A DNA stretch of 44,981 nucleotides, taken from NCBI GenBank assembly GCA_039026975.1, contig JBCCLI010000004.1, positions 1-44,981 on the forward strand, given 5' to 3'. The notes under the pieces were generated by a model that saw only the letters and a list, made by a program, of their open reading frames with translations, was not told the origin of the DNA and made no database searches. Below, piece after piece: positions 34,789 through 43,560 of the stretch (position 1 is the stretch's first letter; each line of letters starts with the position of its first letter). The position numbers were made by a program, and so were the translations under genes. Origin of the DNA: JBCBKZ01 sp039026975 (lineage in GTDB: Bacteria; Bacteroidota; Bacteroidia; J057).

Positions 34789-37700
34789 ATGGCGAGAAAG
34801 ATTAGAACGTGGAATCCACTTTTATTGCTCTACATTTTCTCCATTTTTTCTCATCCAGTAATGGGTCAGCAACTATTTTCAGATACGCCTTATCTATCTG
34901 ATAAGCTGATAGTTAAATTCCTTCCTGGGTCAGTTTCTTCCAACCAGTCTACCCTCACCTATGCTCGTTCTCTACGGAACGTGCTCTCTCAAGCAGGGGC
35001 GATAGCGCTAAGCCCAACTTTCCCTTCCTTAAGGAGAACAAACCTACAAAGTAGGGAAGCAGAAAACACACCAAATTTACGTGATATATACACCCTCACA
35101 TTAGCTAAAGGATCTAAAGTACCAGAGGCGATACAGGTGTTAACCCAAGATAAAAACGTCCTCTATGCTGAACCCTGGTACCAATACAAACTCTTTTACC
35201 AACCTAATGATCTACTAGCTGATTCAACGGCCTTCTCTCAAAATCAACAATGGTATTTAGATAATATCTGGGCGAGAGAAGCTTGGGATTTACAGCGAAA
35301 TGATACCTCTGTTTTAATAGCTTACATAGACGCCGGATTTAGCTTTTTACACCCAGACCTACAGGATAACCTGGCATTTAATGTAGCAGATCCTGTAGAT
35401 GGGATAGATAATGATGCTGACGGCTATGTAGATAATTATAGAGGCTGGGACTTTGGGGGAGCTATCAGAGATGGAACAGGAGATAATGATCCTTCTTATG
35501 ATCCTGCCTTAGCCGGCCAAAACCACGGAATAGCAGTAGCTGGCTTAAGTAGTGCTACGGCTGATAACGTAGAAGGAATAGCAGGAGTCTCTTTCAATGC
35601 AAGATACTTACCCATCAAAGGCGCTAGTGATAGTAGTCCTAATTTTATTACCTATGGCTATCAAGGGATAGCCTATGCAGCAGATCAAGGAGCAGATATA
35701 ATTAACTGCTCCTGGGGGGGAACTACTAGCAGTCAGTTTGGACAGGATGTAATCAGATACGCAGTCAGTAAGGGCGCCGCTGTAGTAGCCGCCTGTGGGA
35801 ATAGTGGCGTGCAGGATAAGTTTTATCCGGCAGCTTATCCAGAAGTCATTTCTGTAGCTAACTCCGGACCTACGGATGAACTTTTACAGGGGATACCTGG
35901 TGGATCTACCTATGATTATTCTGTAGATGTTAGCGCTCCAGGAACTTTCCTGGTAGGGCCTGTAAATGATGGTGGTTATAATGGAAATACCGGTACGTCT
36001 TTCTCAGCTCCTATTGTTTCTGGCGCAGTAGCCCTGGTCAAAGGATACTTCCCTCAGTATACAGGCTTCCAGGCGGCACAAAGAATCAGGGTGACCGCAG
36101 ATCCGCATGAACAACTACAACCAGCTTCTTACCGTGGGAAAGTAGGGTCAGGGCGAATAAATATTTACAGGGGGTTGACCGACCCTTTAAAACCTTCTAT
36201 CAGGCTTACGAGTTGGGAGGCCCTTTCTTCCGAAAGTTCTCGTGTCTTAGGTGGGGGGGATACAGTTTACCTGGAGGCTCTTTGGAAGAATCACCTGGAT
36301 GAAGGGGATAACCTACGCATCCAACTATCAGAGGCTTCTGATCAGCTTATTTCTTCCTGGATATCTGATAGGGTAGAGGTAGGCAAAATATTTTCTCAAG
36401 ATATCATTCGCACCAGCGGCAATGAAGTTTCTTTTGTATTGAATGACAGCTTAAGAGAGAATCAATATCTTATTCTCAAGCTTTCTTACCAGGACCCATC
36501 CACAGGATACAATGACACAGAATACATTGAAATACTGGTAAATCCACCTTACGTGCAGGTGAATGCACCTAAATTAGAGACCCTCCTAAGCTCAGATGCT
36601 AATTGGGGCTTTTATGAAAGCGGGGAAAGCCTGGAAGGGGAAGGGTTCATTTTCAATAAGCAAGAGAATACCTTAGCTGAAGGGGGGTTCTTAATAGGAA
36701 ATAGCCCCTTAACCCTGGCTGATAATATAAGGAATAACGGAGGTAGGGATAGGGACTTTAGGGTAGTCCTTCCCATTCTTGAAAGGAATAAAGAGAATAT
36801 TAGCAGCTTTCAGGCTAGCAGTAGCTTCAATGATAGCCTTGGAAGTACGCCTATGGGGATTGAGATTACCCAGCGCGTGTTTACTTTTCCTGACGTGCCT
36901 GCCGGCATCTTGCTGGCATATGAAGTTTTGAATACCCAGGAGGAAGAGTTGGTAGATATATACACGGGTCTTTTTGCTGACTGGGACGTTTCTCCAGCTT
37001 TTGCCCAAAATACAGCAGTAATAGACCCAGAAAGAAAACTTGCCTATACCCATTACCCTCAAAATGAATTATACCCCTATGTGGGAATGATTCTTCTTTC
37101 TGATGAAGAATTCCATGCTTTCAATGCCCCCATAGGAGAAGGATTTAACTTTGCTAAGAGTGAAAAATTTCATGCACTTTCTGCTGATGTAGCTGACTAT
37201 CCCACTGAGCTAACAGAGAAGGATGTATCCCAGTTTATTTCGGCTGGGCCTATCAGGATAGCTGCTTCCAAGGATACCACACTTTACTTTGGGTTGATTG
37301 CAGGCCAAAGCCTGGGGGAACTCCTAACAGAGGCCGAGTCTTTAGCCCAGCGCTATGCGTGCTACTTTACACAGGAAGGATTTCCTGCTAATTTCAGCTT
37401 TACTCCATCCTTACCAAGGGTAGGGGATACATTGCGACTTACAGATAATAATGATCGATTCTCAGAGAGGAAGTGGTATGTAAATGGTGAAGAGGTAGGA
37501 CAGACAAAATCTGTAACCTTTCCTATATCTACAGTGGGTACCTATAGAGTGAAACTGGTCAGTAGTGAGGGAAACTGCCAATTTACGGATGAGCGAGCTA
37601 TTACGGCTACCCTATCCACTTCCCTTAGCCCGGATCTTAGTGAGGGAGTAGAGGTGTATCCTAATCCTGTTAAGGAAATTCTTACAATAGAAAATGTGGA

Positions 37701-37869
37701 TAGAGGAAGCAGATATACCCTACTGTCCTTTATGGGGATGCAGCTGCGAGAAGGCTCTCTGGCCCAAGGGGAAAATCAGCTAGATGTTGCGGATTTACCA
37801 GCAGGCGTATATGTACTACTTATTGACACAGGGATAGGGCAGAAAAGCCTTAGGATCATCAAATATTAG
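34789..37869 (+). CDS. Secreted subtilisin-like (S8) serine protease with T9SS sorting domain
   Basis: A 1026-residue protein with a signal peptide (about 1-26, ending VMG before QQLF). An inhibitor-like pro-region (about 35-135) precedes the S8 catalytic domain (about 155-460), with the Asp in LIAYIDAGFSFLHPDL (D181), His in GQNHGIAVAGL (H246), oxyanion Asn in AACGNSG (N337) and Ser in NTGTSFSAPIVSGA (S404). The local motifs DAG and HGI replace the more usual D-S/T-G and HGT, but the triad is intact. Beta-rich accessory domains follow (about 470-870), then a PKD-like segment (about 875-940) and a T9SS type A sorting domain (about 953-1026, ending SLRIIKY). It should be exported through T9SS and degrade extracellular protein. 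It overlaps the convergent epimerase gene by 4 bp. Confidence 0.93.
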   Translation: MARKIRTWNPLLLLYIFSIFSHPVMGQQLFSDTPYLSDKLIVKFLPGSVSSNQSTLTYARSLRNVLSQAGAIALSPTFPSLRRTNLQSREAENTPNLRDIYTLTLAKGSKVPEAIQVLTQDKNVLYAEPWYQYKLFYQPNDLLADSTAFSQNQQWYLDNIWAREAWDLQRNDTSVLIAYIDAGFSFLHPDLQDNLAFNVADPVDGIDNDADGYVDNYRGWDFGGAIRDGTGDNDPSYDPALAGQNHGIAVAGLSSATADNVEGIAGVSFNARYLPIKGASDSSPNFITYGYQGIAYAADQGADIINCSWGGTTSSQFGQDVIRYAVSKGAAVVAACGNSGVQDKFYPAAYPEVISVANSGPTDELLQGIPGGSTYDYSVDVSAPGTFLVGPVNDGGYNGNTGTSFSAPIVSGAVALVKGYFPQYTGFQAAQRIRVTADPHEQLQPASYRGKVGSGRINIYRGLTDPLKPSIRLTSWEALSSESSRVLGGGDTVYLEALWKNHLDEGDNLRIQLSEASDQLISSWISDRVEVGKIFSQDIIRTSGNEVSFVLNDSLRENQYLILKLSYQDPSTGYNDTEYIEILVNPPYVQVNAPKLETLLSSDANWGFYESGESLEGEGFIFNKQENTLAEGGFLIGNSPLTLADNIRNNGGRDRDFRVVLPILERNKENISSFQASSSFNDSLGSTPMGIEITQRVFTFPDVPAGILLAYEVLNTQEEELVDIYTGLFADWDVSPAFAQNTAVIDPERKLAYTHYPQNELYPYVGMILLSDEEFHAFNAPIGEGFNFAKSEKFHALSADVADYPTELTEKDVSQFISAGPIRIAASKDTTLYFGLIAGQSLGELLTEAESLAQRYACYFTQEGFPANFSFTPSLPRVGDTLRLTDNNDRFSERKWYVNGEEVGQTKSVTFPISTVGTYRVKLVSSEGNCQFTDERAITATLSTSLSPDLSEGVEVYPNPVKEILTIENVDRGSRYTLLSFMGMQLREGSLAQGENQLDVADLPAGVYVLLIDTGIGQKSLRIIKY

Positions 37870-38861
37870 GCAGGTAACTTAAGCTCACGGTAATAGGCTA
37901 TCACATCATCAAGAATGGTATCCAGGTCATATTCTAAGCTAAAATCCAACGTTTCTTTTAGCTTACTGATGTCAGCGGTCCTACGGTTCATATCCTCAAA
38001 GCCTTTCCCATAGGCGTCCTCATAGGGAATATATTTCAGAGGAGAATCACTTCCTGTTTTCGCTATAATCTTTTTAGCCAGGTCAGTCATACTAATCTCT
38101 ATAGGGTTCCCTACATTAAATTCTTCTCCTACTCCTTTCCCGCTAAACATCAGCTCAGTAATGGCCCTGATGGCATCATTGACATGCATAAAGCTCCTTT
38201 TCTGCTCACCGGTCCCAAAAATTAATACTTCTTCATTATCTAGTGCTCTTTTTACAAAGTTGGGGATGACCATACCATAGTTGAACAGTTGTTTGGGCCC
38301 AACAGTATTGAAAAATCTGGCAATGACTACCTCCGTTTGGAACTCTTTGTAATAGGCAAAGGCCAGAAATTCATCCATAGCCTTGGTATTTGCATAGGCC
38401 CATCTGTGGTTACGGGTGCTTCCCTCTACTCGGTAAGACTTTTCGGATAGTTTTGCCTCATGGGTAGGGTCCAGAAAATCCAGGCTTTTCCCATAAATCT
38501 CGGAGGTAGAAGCTACTAGAATACGCTTTTTATATGCCTCTGTTAGGGCTAGCATATTATCTATTCCCCTCACATTATCCAGGATGGTGTGTACGGGATG
38601 CTCCATAATGTACTTCACACCTACAGGAGCTGCCAGGTGGTAGCAATGTTCACACCACTGCATCAAGGGTTCTACTACATCTTTCTGCGTAACATCACCT
38701 TTTATAAACTCAAAGGAAGGATGGTCCATGAAAGGAGCCATATGCTCCATTCTTCCTGTAGAGAGATTATCCAGGCACTTTATCTTATGGCCTTTTTTAA
38801 GAAGGAATGATACGAGGGTAGACCCTATAAATCCTGCACCTCCAGTAACGAAAATATTCAT
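37866..38861 (-). CDS. NAD-dependent sugar-nucleotide epimerase/dehydratase (extended SDR)
   Basis: A 331-residue extended SDR enzyme with the NAD-binding start FVTGGAGFIGSTL, the DNLSTG loop, and the catalytic YxxxK pair at Y156 and K160 (WAYANTKAMDEF). Late motifs include ARFFNTVGPKQ and RSFMHVND. The overall pattern resembles UDP-glucuronate decarboxylase and UDP-glucose epimerase relatives that act on nucleotide sugars for surface polysaccharides. The exact substrate cannot be read from the sequence. It is a single gene here; pnp upstream is separated by a strong terminator, and the 3' end overlaps the protease gene by 4 bp. Confidence 0.88.
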   Translation of the reverse strand: MNIFVTGGAGFIGSTLVSFLLKKGHKIKCLDNLSTGRMEHMAPFMDHPSFEFIKGDVTQKDVVEPLMQWCEHCYHLAAPVGVKYIMEHPVHTILDNVRGIDNMLALTEAYKKRILVASTSEIYGKSLDFLDPTHEAKLSEKSYRVEGSTRNHRWAYANTKAMDEFLAFAYYKEFQTEVVIARFFNTVGPKQLFNYGMVIPNFVKRALDNEEVLIFGTGEQKRSFMHVNDAIRAITELMFSGKGVGEEFNVGNPIEISMTDLAKKIIAKTGSDSPLKYIPYEDAYGKGFEDMNRRTADISKLKETLDFSLEYDLDTILDDVIAYYRELKLPA

Positions 38862-38888
38862 TCAATTGGGAATTTAGGACTCAATAAA

Positions 38889-38982
38889 GAAAAAAAAAGC
38901 CCGAAGCTCAACCTGTAATTTTTGGAAAAGCAAACATTCAGTTTGTGCTTACCTTTACAACTACAAGTTCAGTTTCGGGTTT
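38889..38982 (-). terminator. Terminator after pnp, with a double hairpin
   Basis: On the minus strand, CCCGAAACTGAACTTG pairs with CAGGTTGAGCTTCGGG (16 positions with two mismatches and two wobbles), and the inner loop has a smaller AAGC..AAAC / GTTTGTGCTT hairpin. The outer stem is followed by C and a run of T residues (A-run at 38891-38898 on the plus strand). It lies 18 bp after the pnp stop and before the epimerase start. Confidence 0.8.
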
Positions 38983-39000
38983 GGAAACGGATCAGAAAAT

Positions 39001-41121
39001 TTATTCTTCTCCTTCAGCTAATAAAACCTTACGGCTAAGTCTGAATTTTCCGGTCTTCTTGTCTACTCCTATCAGTTGGATTTTAATCTTATCTCCCACT
39101 TTTAGGATTTCTTCTACATTATTCAGTCTTCTGTTAGTGATTTCTGAAATATGGAGTAAGCCCTCTTTGCCTGGTAAGAACTCTACAAAAGCTCCATACG
39201 GCATGATGCTTTTCACTTTTGCATCATATATTTCTCCTTCTACTGGCATGGTGATTAAAGCTCGTATCTGTCTTACGGCTTCTTCTATACCCTTAGAATC
39301 AGAGGAGGTAATAGTGGCCTTCCCCACATTATTCTGTCCTTCTTCCAGCACAATGGTGGTCTGGGAAGTTTTCTGAATTTCCTGAATCACTTTTCCACCG
39401 GGGCCTATGATATTTCCGAAGAATTCATGTGGAACAGTCATAGTGAAGAACCTAGGCGCATAAGGAGAAAGATTAGAACTAGGCTCTGACTGCGTCTTCA
39501 TCATCTCTTCCAAAATATACATTCTCCCCTCTTTTGACTGCTCTAGTGCTTTAGCTATGATCTCGTAAGACAGGCCTCTTACTTTAATATCCATTTGACA
39601 GGCAGTCAGCCCTTCTGTAGTTCCAGTTACCTTGAAGTCCATGTCTCCTAAGGCATCCTCATCTCCCAGTATGTCAGAAAGAACTGCGAAGTTACCTTCA
39701 TCATCTGTGATCAATCCCATGGCTATACCTGATACAGGCCGGGTGATCTTTATCCCAGCATCCATGAGCCCTAAGGTACCTCCACAAACAGAAGCCATGG
39801 AACTTGAACCATTAGATTCCAATATGTGAGAAACTATACGGATGGTGTAAGGAGTATCTTCTGGGATCATCCCTTTCAACGCTCTCTCTGCCAGGTTACC
39901 ATGACCTATCTCTCTTCTTCCCGGACCTCTGTTAGGCCTTACTTCTCCTGTAGAAAAACCCGGGAAATTATAGTGAAGGATAAACTTCTTAGATCCGGAG
40001 AAGGTAGCTGTATCTATGGTTTGCTGATCTAGCTTAGTTCCTAAAGTAACAGTACAAAGAGACTGAGTTTCTCCTCTAGTGAATACGGCTGAACCGTGTA
40101 CTCTGGGGAGGTAAGAAACTTCACATGAGATAGGCCTTACCTGATCAAGAGACCTTCCGTCAAGCCTTAGCTTTTCACTTAGGACTATCCCTCGTACTAC
40201 GTTTTTTTGTATACTTTTGAAGTATTCCGCAAATCTTGCATCGAAATACTCATCTTCTTCAGCGTACTTTTCAGAAAGCTTTTCTTTTGCTTCTTCTTTG
40301 ATTTCTCTGATAGTCTTACTCCTCACCTGCTTTTCTGAGGCAGAACGTGTTAGCTCAGCAATTCTATCAGCAATCAACTCCTTCAATTCATCATACATTT
40401 CCTGCTTAGTTTCCAGGAACTCATAATCACGCGTTTCCTTACCAGCAGCTTCCTTCAGTTCTAGTTGAAGATTATTGAGAATCTTAATGTGCTCATGGGC
40501 AAACTTGAGGGCTTCTAACATGACATCTTCTCCCACCTCTTTCATTTCTCCTTCCACCATGTTAATAGAATCATTAGTAGCTGCTACTAATAAGTCTACA
40601 TCACATTCTGCCATGTCCTGGAAGGTGGGATTGAAGACAAATTCTCCATTTTTCCTAGCTACCCTACCTTCTGTAACAGGATCAGGAAAGGGGATATCTG
40701 AAATGCTTAAGGCTGCTGATACCGCGAGGCAGGCTAGTGCATCAGGTTGTTCAGTGCTATCTGTAGAGATCATCTGAACCATCACCTGAGTATCTGCATG
40801 ATAGTTACTAGGAAAAAGGGGTCTGATAGCTCTGTCAATAAGTCTGGAGGTAAGAACCTCTCCTTCAGTCATTTTTCCTTCTCTCTTGAAGAATCCTCCA
40901 GGAAACTTACCTGCGGCAGCAAATTTTTCGAGGTAGTCTACGGAAAGGGGGAGGAAATCAGTTTCGAGGTTGATATCTTTTCTGGCTACTACAGTGGCCA
41001 GAAGCATAGTTTCACCACATTTCACTACTACGGCGCCGTCAGCTTGTTTGGCAAGTAGTCCTGTTTCAAGGGTAATCTCCCTCCCGTCAGGAAGGGTGGT
41101 AGATTTACGTACTACGTTCAT
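39001..41121 (-). CDS. pnp: Polyribonucleotide nucleotidyltransferase (PNPase)
   Basis: A 706-residue 3'-5' exoribonuclease that degrades RNA with phosphate and can add tails in reverse. Two RNase PH-type domains (about 1-230 and 315-545) flank a helical linker. The second has FTRGETQSLCTVTLG, FLHYNFPGFSTGEV, GPGRREIGHGNLAERAL and the active-site SNGSSSMASVCGG and GLITDD motifs. A KH domain (about 560-615, NIIGPGGKVIQEI) and an S1 domain (about 625-695, GAFVEFLPGKEGLLHISEI) complete it. Downstream of rpsO in the usual order; a terminator in between should lower read-through, and pnp ends at its own terminator. Confidence 0.97.
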   Translation of the reverse strand: MNVVRKSTTLPDGREITLETGLLAKQADGAVVVKCGETMLLATVVARKDINLETDFLPLSVDYLEKFAAAGKFPGGFFKREGKMTEGEVLTSRLIDRAIRPLFPSNYHADTQVMVQMISTDSTEQPDALACLAVSAALSISDIPFPDPVTEGRVARKNGEFVFNPTFQDMAECDVDLLVAATNDSINMVEGEMKEVGEDVMLEALKFAHEHIKILNNLQLELKEAAGKETRDYEFLETKQEMYDELKELIADRIAELTRSASEKQVRSKTIREIKEEAKEKLSEKYAEEDEYFDARFAEYFKSIQKNVVRGIVLSEKLRLDGRSLDQVRPISCEVSYLPRVHGSAVFTRGETQSLCTVTLGTKLDQQTIDTATFSGSKKFILHYNFPGFSTGEVRPNRGPGRREIGHGNLAERALKGMIPEDTPYTIRIVSHILESNGSSSMASVCGGTLGLMDAGIKITRPVSGIAMGLITDDEGNFAVLSDILGDEDALGDMDFKVTGTTEGLTACQMDIKVRGLSYEIIAKALEQSKEGRMYILEEMMKTQSEPSSNLSPYAPRFFTMTVPHEFFGNIIGPGGKVIQEIQKTSQTTIVLEEGQNNVGKATITSSDSKGIEEAVRQIRALITMPVEGEIYDAKVKSIMPYGAFVEFLPGKEGLLHISEITNRRLNNVEEILKVGDKIKIQLIGVDKKTGKFRLSRKVLLAEGEE

Positions 41122-41196
41122 GTTTGAAATCTTCGTCTAAGATATGTTTCGTCTGTTCAGCTAAATGTTCTGTTGAGGGCCGCTTGAGGGGAGTAT

Positions 41197-41231
41197 AAAA
41201 AAATTTGGGAATTACTTCCTAATTCCCAAAT
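41197..41231 (-). terminator. Terminator overlapping the end of rpsO
   Basis: Perfect 12-bp arms (ATTTGGGAATTA and TAATTCCCAAAT, 41203-41214 and 41220-41231) with a 5-base loop. On the minus strand it is followed by T residues (A-run 41197-41203 on the plus strand). The arm nearer the gene encodes the last codons of rpsO and its stop lies inside the hairpin. E. coli also has a terminator between rpsO and pnp. Confidence 0.85.
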
Positions 41232-41487
41232 CCTTGAGGACAGCTCTGTATCTCTCTATATCATTTCTTTTCAGGTAATCCAGCATTCTTCTTCTTCTAC
41301 CAACCATTCTCTGAAGTCCCATTTGGGTGGATTTATCTTTACGGTTCTTCTTCAGGTGTTCAGTTAAATGATTGATACGAAATGTCAGCAAAGCGATTTG
41401 AGACTCGGGAGAACCGGTATCTTTCTCGCTCTTTTGATGGCCATGTTTTTTAAAAATCTCCTCTTTTAACTCCTTGTATAAATACAT
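41212..41487 (-). CDS. rpsO: Ribosomal protein S15
   Basis: A 91-residue protein of the 30S subunit. The hallmark segments are HGHQKSEKDTGSPESQIALLT, INHLTEHLKKNRKDKST and MVGRRRRMLDYLKR. S15 binds 16S rRNA in the central domain early in assembly. Length matches the family (about 88-91). It has its own Bacteroidota promoter at 41525-41555 and is followed by a terminator and pnp, the order common in bacteria. Confidence 0.97.
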   Translation of the reverse strand: MYLYKELKEEIFKKHGHQKSEKDTGSPESQIALLTFRINHLTEHLKKNRKDKSTQMGLQRMVGRRRRMLDYLKRNDIERYRAVLKDLGIRK

Positions 41488-41524
41488 GAATTCGGCTATT
41501 TTCTATATATTGGATATTAACGTG

Positions 41525-41555
41525 CAAATATAGATAATTCTCTACCGGAAGCAAA
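41525..41555 (-). promoter_or_regulatory. Promoter of rpsO
   Basis: On the minus strand TTTG (41552-41555) and TATATTTG (41525-41532) are separated by 19 bases, an exact match to the Bacteroidota consensus. The -7 element is 38 bp upstream of the rpsO ATG. Confidence 0.82.
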
Positions 41556-41702
41556 AAAAGATATTGATTAACAGGGAATTCACATGCAGTCTCACCGTAT
41601 TCCCATAAGCAGGAATAATAAAGAGGTGGTATTAGAAAGGGTACTTAAAGGGTGTCTATGGAGGCGTTAAATAACTTTGAATGTGTTTAGCAGAAAATTT
41701 AA

Positions 41703-41778
41703 CCACGAATCCACTAATTTTCACGAACAAAATCTACCAATCACTAGATATAATTCGTACTCATTGGTGCATTCGTGG
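41703..41778. repeat. Imperfect inverted repeat of the CCACGAAT type
   Basis: The left arm CCACGAATCCACTAAT and the right arm (reverse complement CCACGAATGCACCAAT) differ at two of 16 bases. The similarity extends inward through a second CACGAA/TACGAA block, around a loop of about 25 bases. CCACGAATxCACxAATxxxCACGAA sequences occur as dispersed repeats in many bacterial genomes, so this may be one degenerate copy of a small mobile or repeat element. Only this copy is visible here. Confidence 0.6.
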
Positions 41779-41849
41779 CCTTCAATACTATGGATCAGGG
41801 GAATACATATATCCAAGAAGCCTCAAGTTCCAATTATCAATCCACATCC

Positions 41850-42596
41850 TTAGTTTCTTCCGGCAATCACTCCCCCATCAGTATCCCAAATAGCGCCTGT
41901 AATCCATGAGGCTTTATCTGACAAGAGGAAAAGAATGCTGTTAGCCACATCATCAGGTGTTCCGTTTCTCCCTATAGGATGAAAGCCGTGGAAATCTTGA
42001 AGGGCTTCATGTGCTTCACTTTCTCCTCCGAACACGCCATGATATACAGGTGTATTCACTACCGCAGGAGAAACTGCATTCACACGGATATGATGGTCTG
42101 CCAGTTCCATGGCCAAGTGCTGCGTCAGGGAGTGTAATCCTGCCTTCTGCATGGAGTAAGCAGATGAAGGCGTGGCCTTTACTGCCTGCTTAGCCCACAT
42201 AGAGCCTACGTTCACAATAGAACCTCCTCCTGACTCCTTCATCTTTTGGGCTACTGCCTGGGTAATAAAGAAAAATCCTCTGTTCAGGTCCAGGTAAGAA
42301 TCATAATCCGCAACGGTGTGATCCAGAAAAGGCTTGGGACCAAAGATGCCGGAGGCATTTACCAGGAAGTCAATGGAATCCAGCTTCTTTAGCTCTCCAA
42401 TAAGCTGGTCCACCTCTGCTCTATTGGTGATGTCTACTTTGTGCTTAACCAAGCCGTTCTGGTCTTCTACCTTGTGTGGGCTACGTCCTACTATGTGGAC
42501 CTCTACTCCTTCAGACAGTAATTGGCTGGTAGTTGCTTTGCCTATTCCGCTGGTTCCGCCTATGATGAGGGCTCTCTTGTTTGAAAATGAGTACAT
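41850..42596 (-). CDS. SDR-family oxidoreductase
   Basis: A 248-residue classical short-chain dehydrogenase/reductase. It has the NAD(P)-binding motif [12 protein letters not shown] (about 11-22), NASG at 80-83, the catalytic serine S132 in NVGSMW, and Y147 and K151 in SAYSMQKAG, with [12 protein letters not shown] after it. The C-terminus [18 protein letters not shown] is typical. HIVGRSP after the second strand suggests NADP preference through Arg38; the substrate is unknown. It is preceded at 42627-42654 by a palindromic operator matching that upstream of the adjacent tetR gene, so it is probably repressed by that regulator. Confidence 0.93.
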   Translation of the reverse strand: MYSFSNKRALIIGGTSGIGKATTSQLLSEGVEVHIVGRSPHKVEDQNGLVKHKVDITNRAEVDQLIGELKKLDSIDFLVNASGIFGPKPFLDHTVADYDSYLDLNRGFFFITQAVAQKMKESGGGSIVNVGSMWAKQAVKATPSSAYSMQKAGLHSLTQHLAMELADHHIRVNAVSPAVVNTPVYHGVFGGESEAHEALQDFHGFHPIGRNGTPDDVANSILFLLSDKASWITGAIWDTDGGVIAGRN

Positions 42597-42626
42597 ATTT
42601 AAAAATTGAGTGTGAATATATATGAA

Positions 42627-42654
42627 AATAAAGACAGACAGGTCTGTCTTTATT
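42627..42654. promoter_or_regulatory. TetR operator upstream of the SDR gene
   Basis: Arms AATAAAGACAGAC and GTCTGTCTTTATT (13 bp, perfect) surround a 2-base centre AG. It lies 31 bp upstream of the SDR ATG and shares its core AAGACAGAC/GTCTGTCTT with the operator upstream of tetR. Confidence 0.85.
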
Positions 42655-42668
42655 ACAGTAAAAAATTT

Positions 42669-43238
42669 TTATGCTTTGGCTAGTAGTAATCCCAACATCT
42701 CTATCCCATTTTCTATGGGCCAAATGTTTTGGTGGAGATAACTCTCTGACACTGCTCCTTCATAAATCATGTAAACAAATTGGGCTAGCTTCTCTGCTTC
42801 AACATCTGACTTTTCTGCCAGATTCTCCTTCACCAGCTCCTTGATATAGCTAAGAAGCTTCTTCTTTTGAAGCTGGATCTCAGCCCAGATCTTCTCATTC
42901 TTTATGGGCACTTCGGCTACTGTACGTATGCACCAGCAACCGTGGAAATCCTTATGATGAAAAAAAGGGACCAGAAACTCTACTACCGCCTGAATTCGGG
43001 CTTCTCCTTCAGGTTTCCCTTTTACAAAGGCAGCCAACTCCTGTAAAAAAGTGGCATTCTTGGTTTGTAGATAAGCGACACATATATCCTCCTTGCCACT
43101 AAAGTGATTATACAAAGTGGCTTTAGCTATTCCAGCTTCCGCAATGATCTGATTGATCCCGGTCAGGTTATACCCGTTCCTGTAAAACAGGTCTGATGCT
43201 GTAAGGATGATATGATCCCTTATTTCACTGTGCTTCAC
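42669..43238 (-). CDS. TetR/AcrR-family transcriptional regulator
   Basis: A 189-residue regulator. The N-terminal helix-turn-helix is at about 20-50 (GYNLTGINQIIAEAGIAKATLYNHFSGKEDI), a clear TetR pattern, followed by a helical ligand-binding domain. It probably represses the adjacent SDR gene and itself: palindromic operators lie 25 bp upstream of its own ATG and 31 bp upstream of the SDR ATG. The ligand is unknown. The 72-bp space to the SDR gene contains the second operator, so each gene likely has its own promoter. Confidence 0.93.
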   Translation of the reverse strand: MKHSEIRDHIILTASDLFYRNGYNLTGINQIIAEAGIAKATLYNHFSGKEDICVAYLQTKNATFLQELAAFVKGKPEGEARIQAVVEFLVPFFHHKDFHGCWCIRTVAEVPIKNEKIWAEIQLQKKKLLSYIKELVKENLAEKSDVEAEKLAQFVYMIYEGAVSESYLHQNIWPIENGIEMLGLLLAKA

Positions 43239-43242
43239 GACA

Positions 43243-43282
43243 CAAATTAAGGAATAAATTACAAGACAGACAAGTCTGTCTT
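43243..43282 (-). promoter_or_regulatory. tetR promoter and TetR operator
   Basis: Perfect 9-bp arms AAGACAGAC and GTCTGTCTT around AA (43263-43282). On the minus strand a promoter-like CTTG (43271-43274) lies in the centre of the palindrome and TTAATTTG (43243-43250), close to TAnnTTTG, follows after 20 bases. Operator binding would therefore cover the -33 element, as expected for self-repression. Confidence 0.72.
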
Positions 43283-43560
43283 TATTTGCTGTATACGGGA
43301 TAACTCCGTTAAGTTATTCTGAGGACTATTTCCTTGTGAGAATTAACAAATGTCAAATCTGATTGAGTAGGAGCTTTTATTTTGTATGACTCCCTTCAGG
43401 GTCATTTTCATATCCTGATGAAATCAATAATAGTGAAATCTCTTAGAGATTACTGAATTAGAACCTTGAAGAGCTTCCATTATTTAGGTTTAAAGTTATT
43501 CTATACAAACAGATCCAGAGGGGATCATACCTAAAGGAATAGGGTTTTCAATTCTATCAC
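43283..43560. repeat. Cluster of short hairpins resembling Bacteroidota REP-like repeats
   Basis: In the 322-bp gap between the NTF2-like gene and tetR there are several small palindromes: ATGACTCCCT/AGGGTCAT near 43385-43404, AATCTCT/AGAGATT at 43437-43451 and GATCC/GGGATC around 43511-43526. They are joined by AT-rich linkers. The arrangement resembles intergenic multi-hairpin repeat clusters common in Bacteroidota, but here they are degenerate and only one set is present. No coding frame is supported. Confidence 0.35.

Larger units (their letters stand above)
41488..41849. other. 362-bp gap between the SDR gene and rpsO
   Basis: Right of the rpsO promoter the gap is AT-rich and has no coding frame. 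Its middle is a repeat-like inverted structure (41703-41778, listed separately). No clear terminator for the SDR gene is visible. Confidence 0.5.

Noticed and set aside
38945..39376. A 143-codon plus-strand frame over the end of pnp
   Set aside because: It is antisense to the pnp S1/KH region and starts inside the pnp terminator; serine-rich mirror composition.
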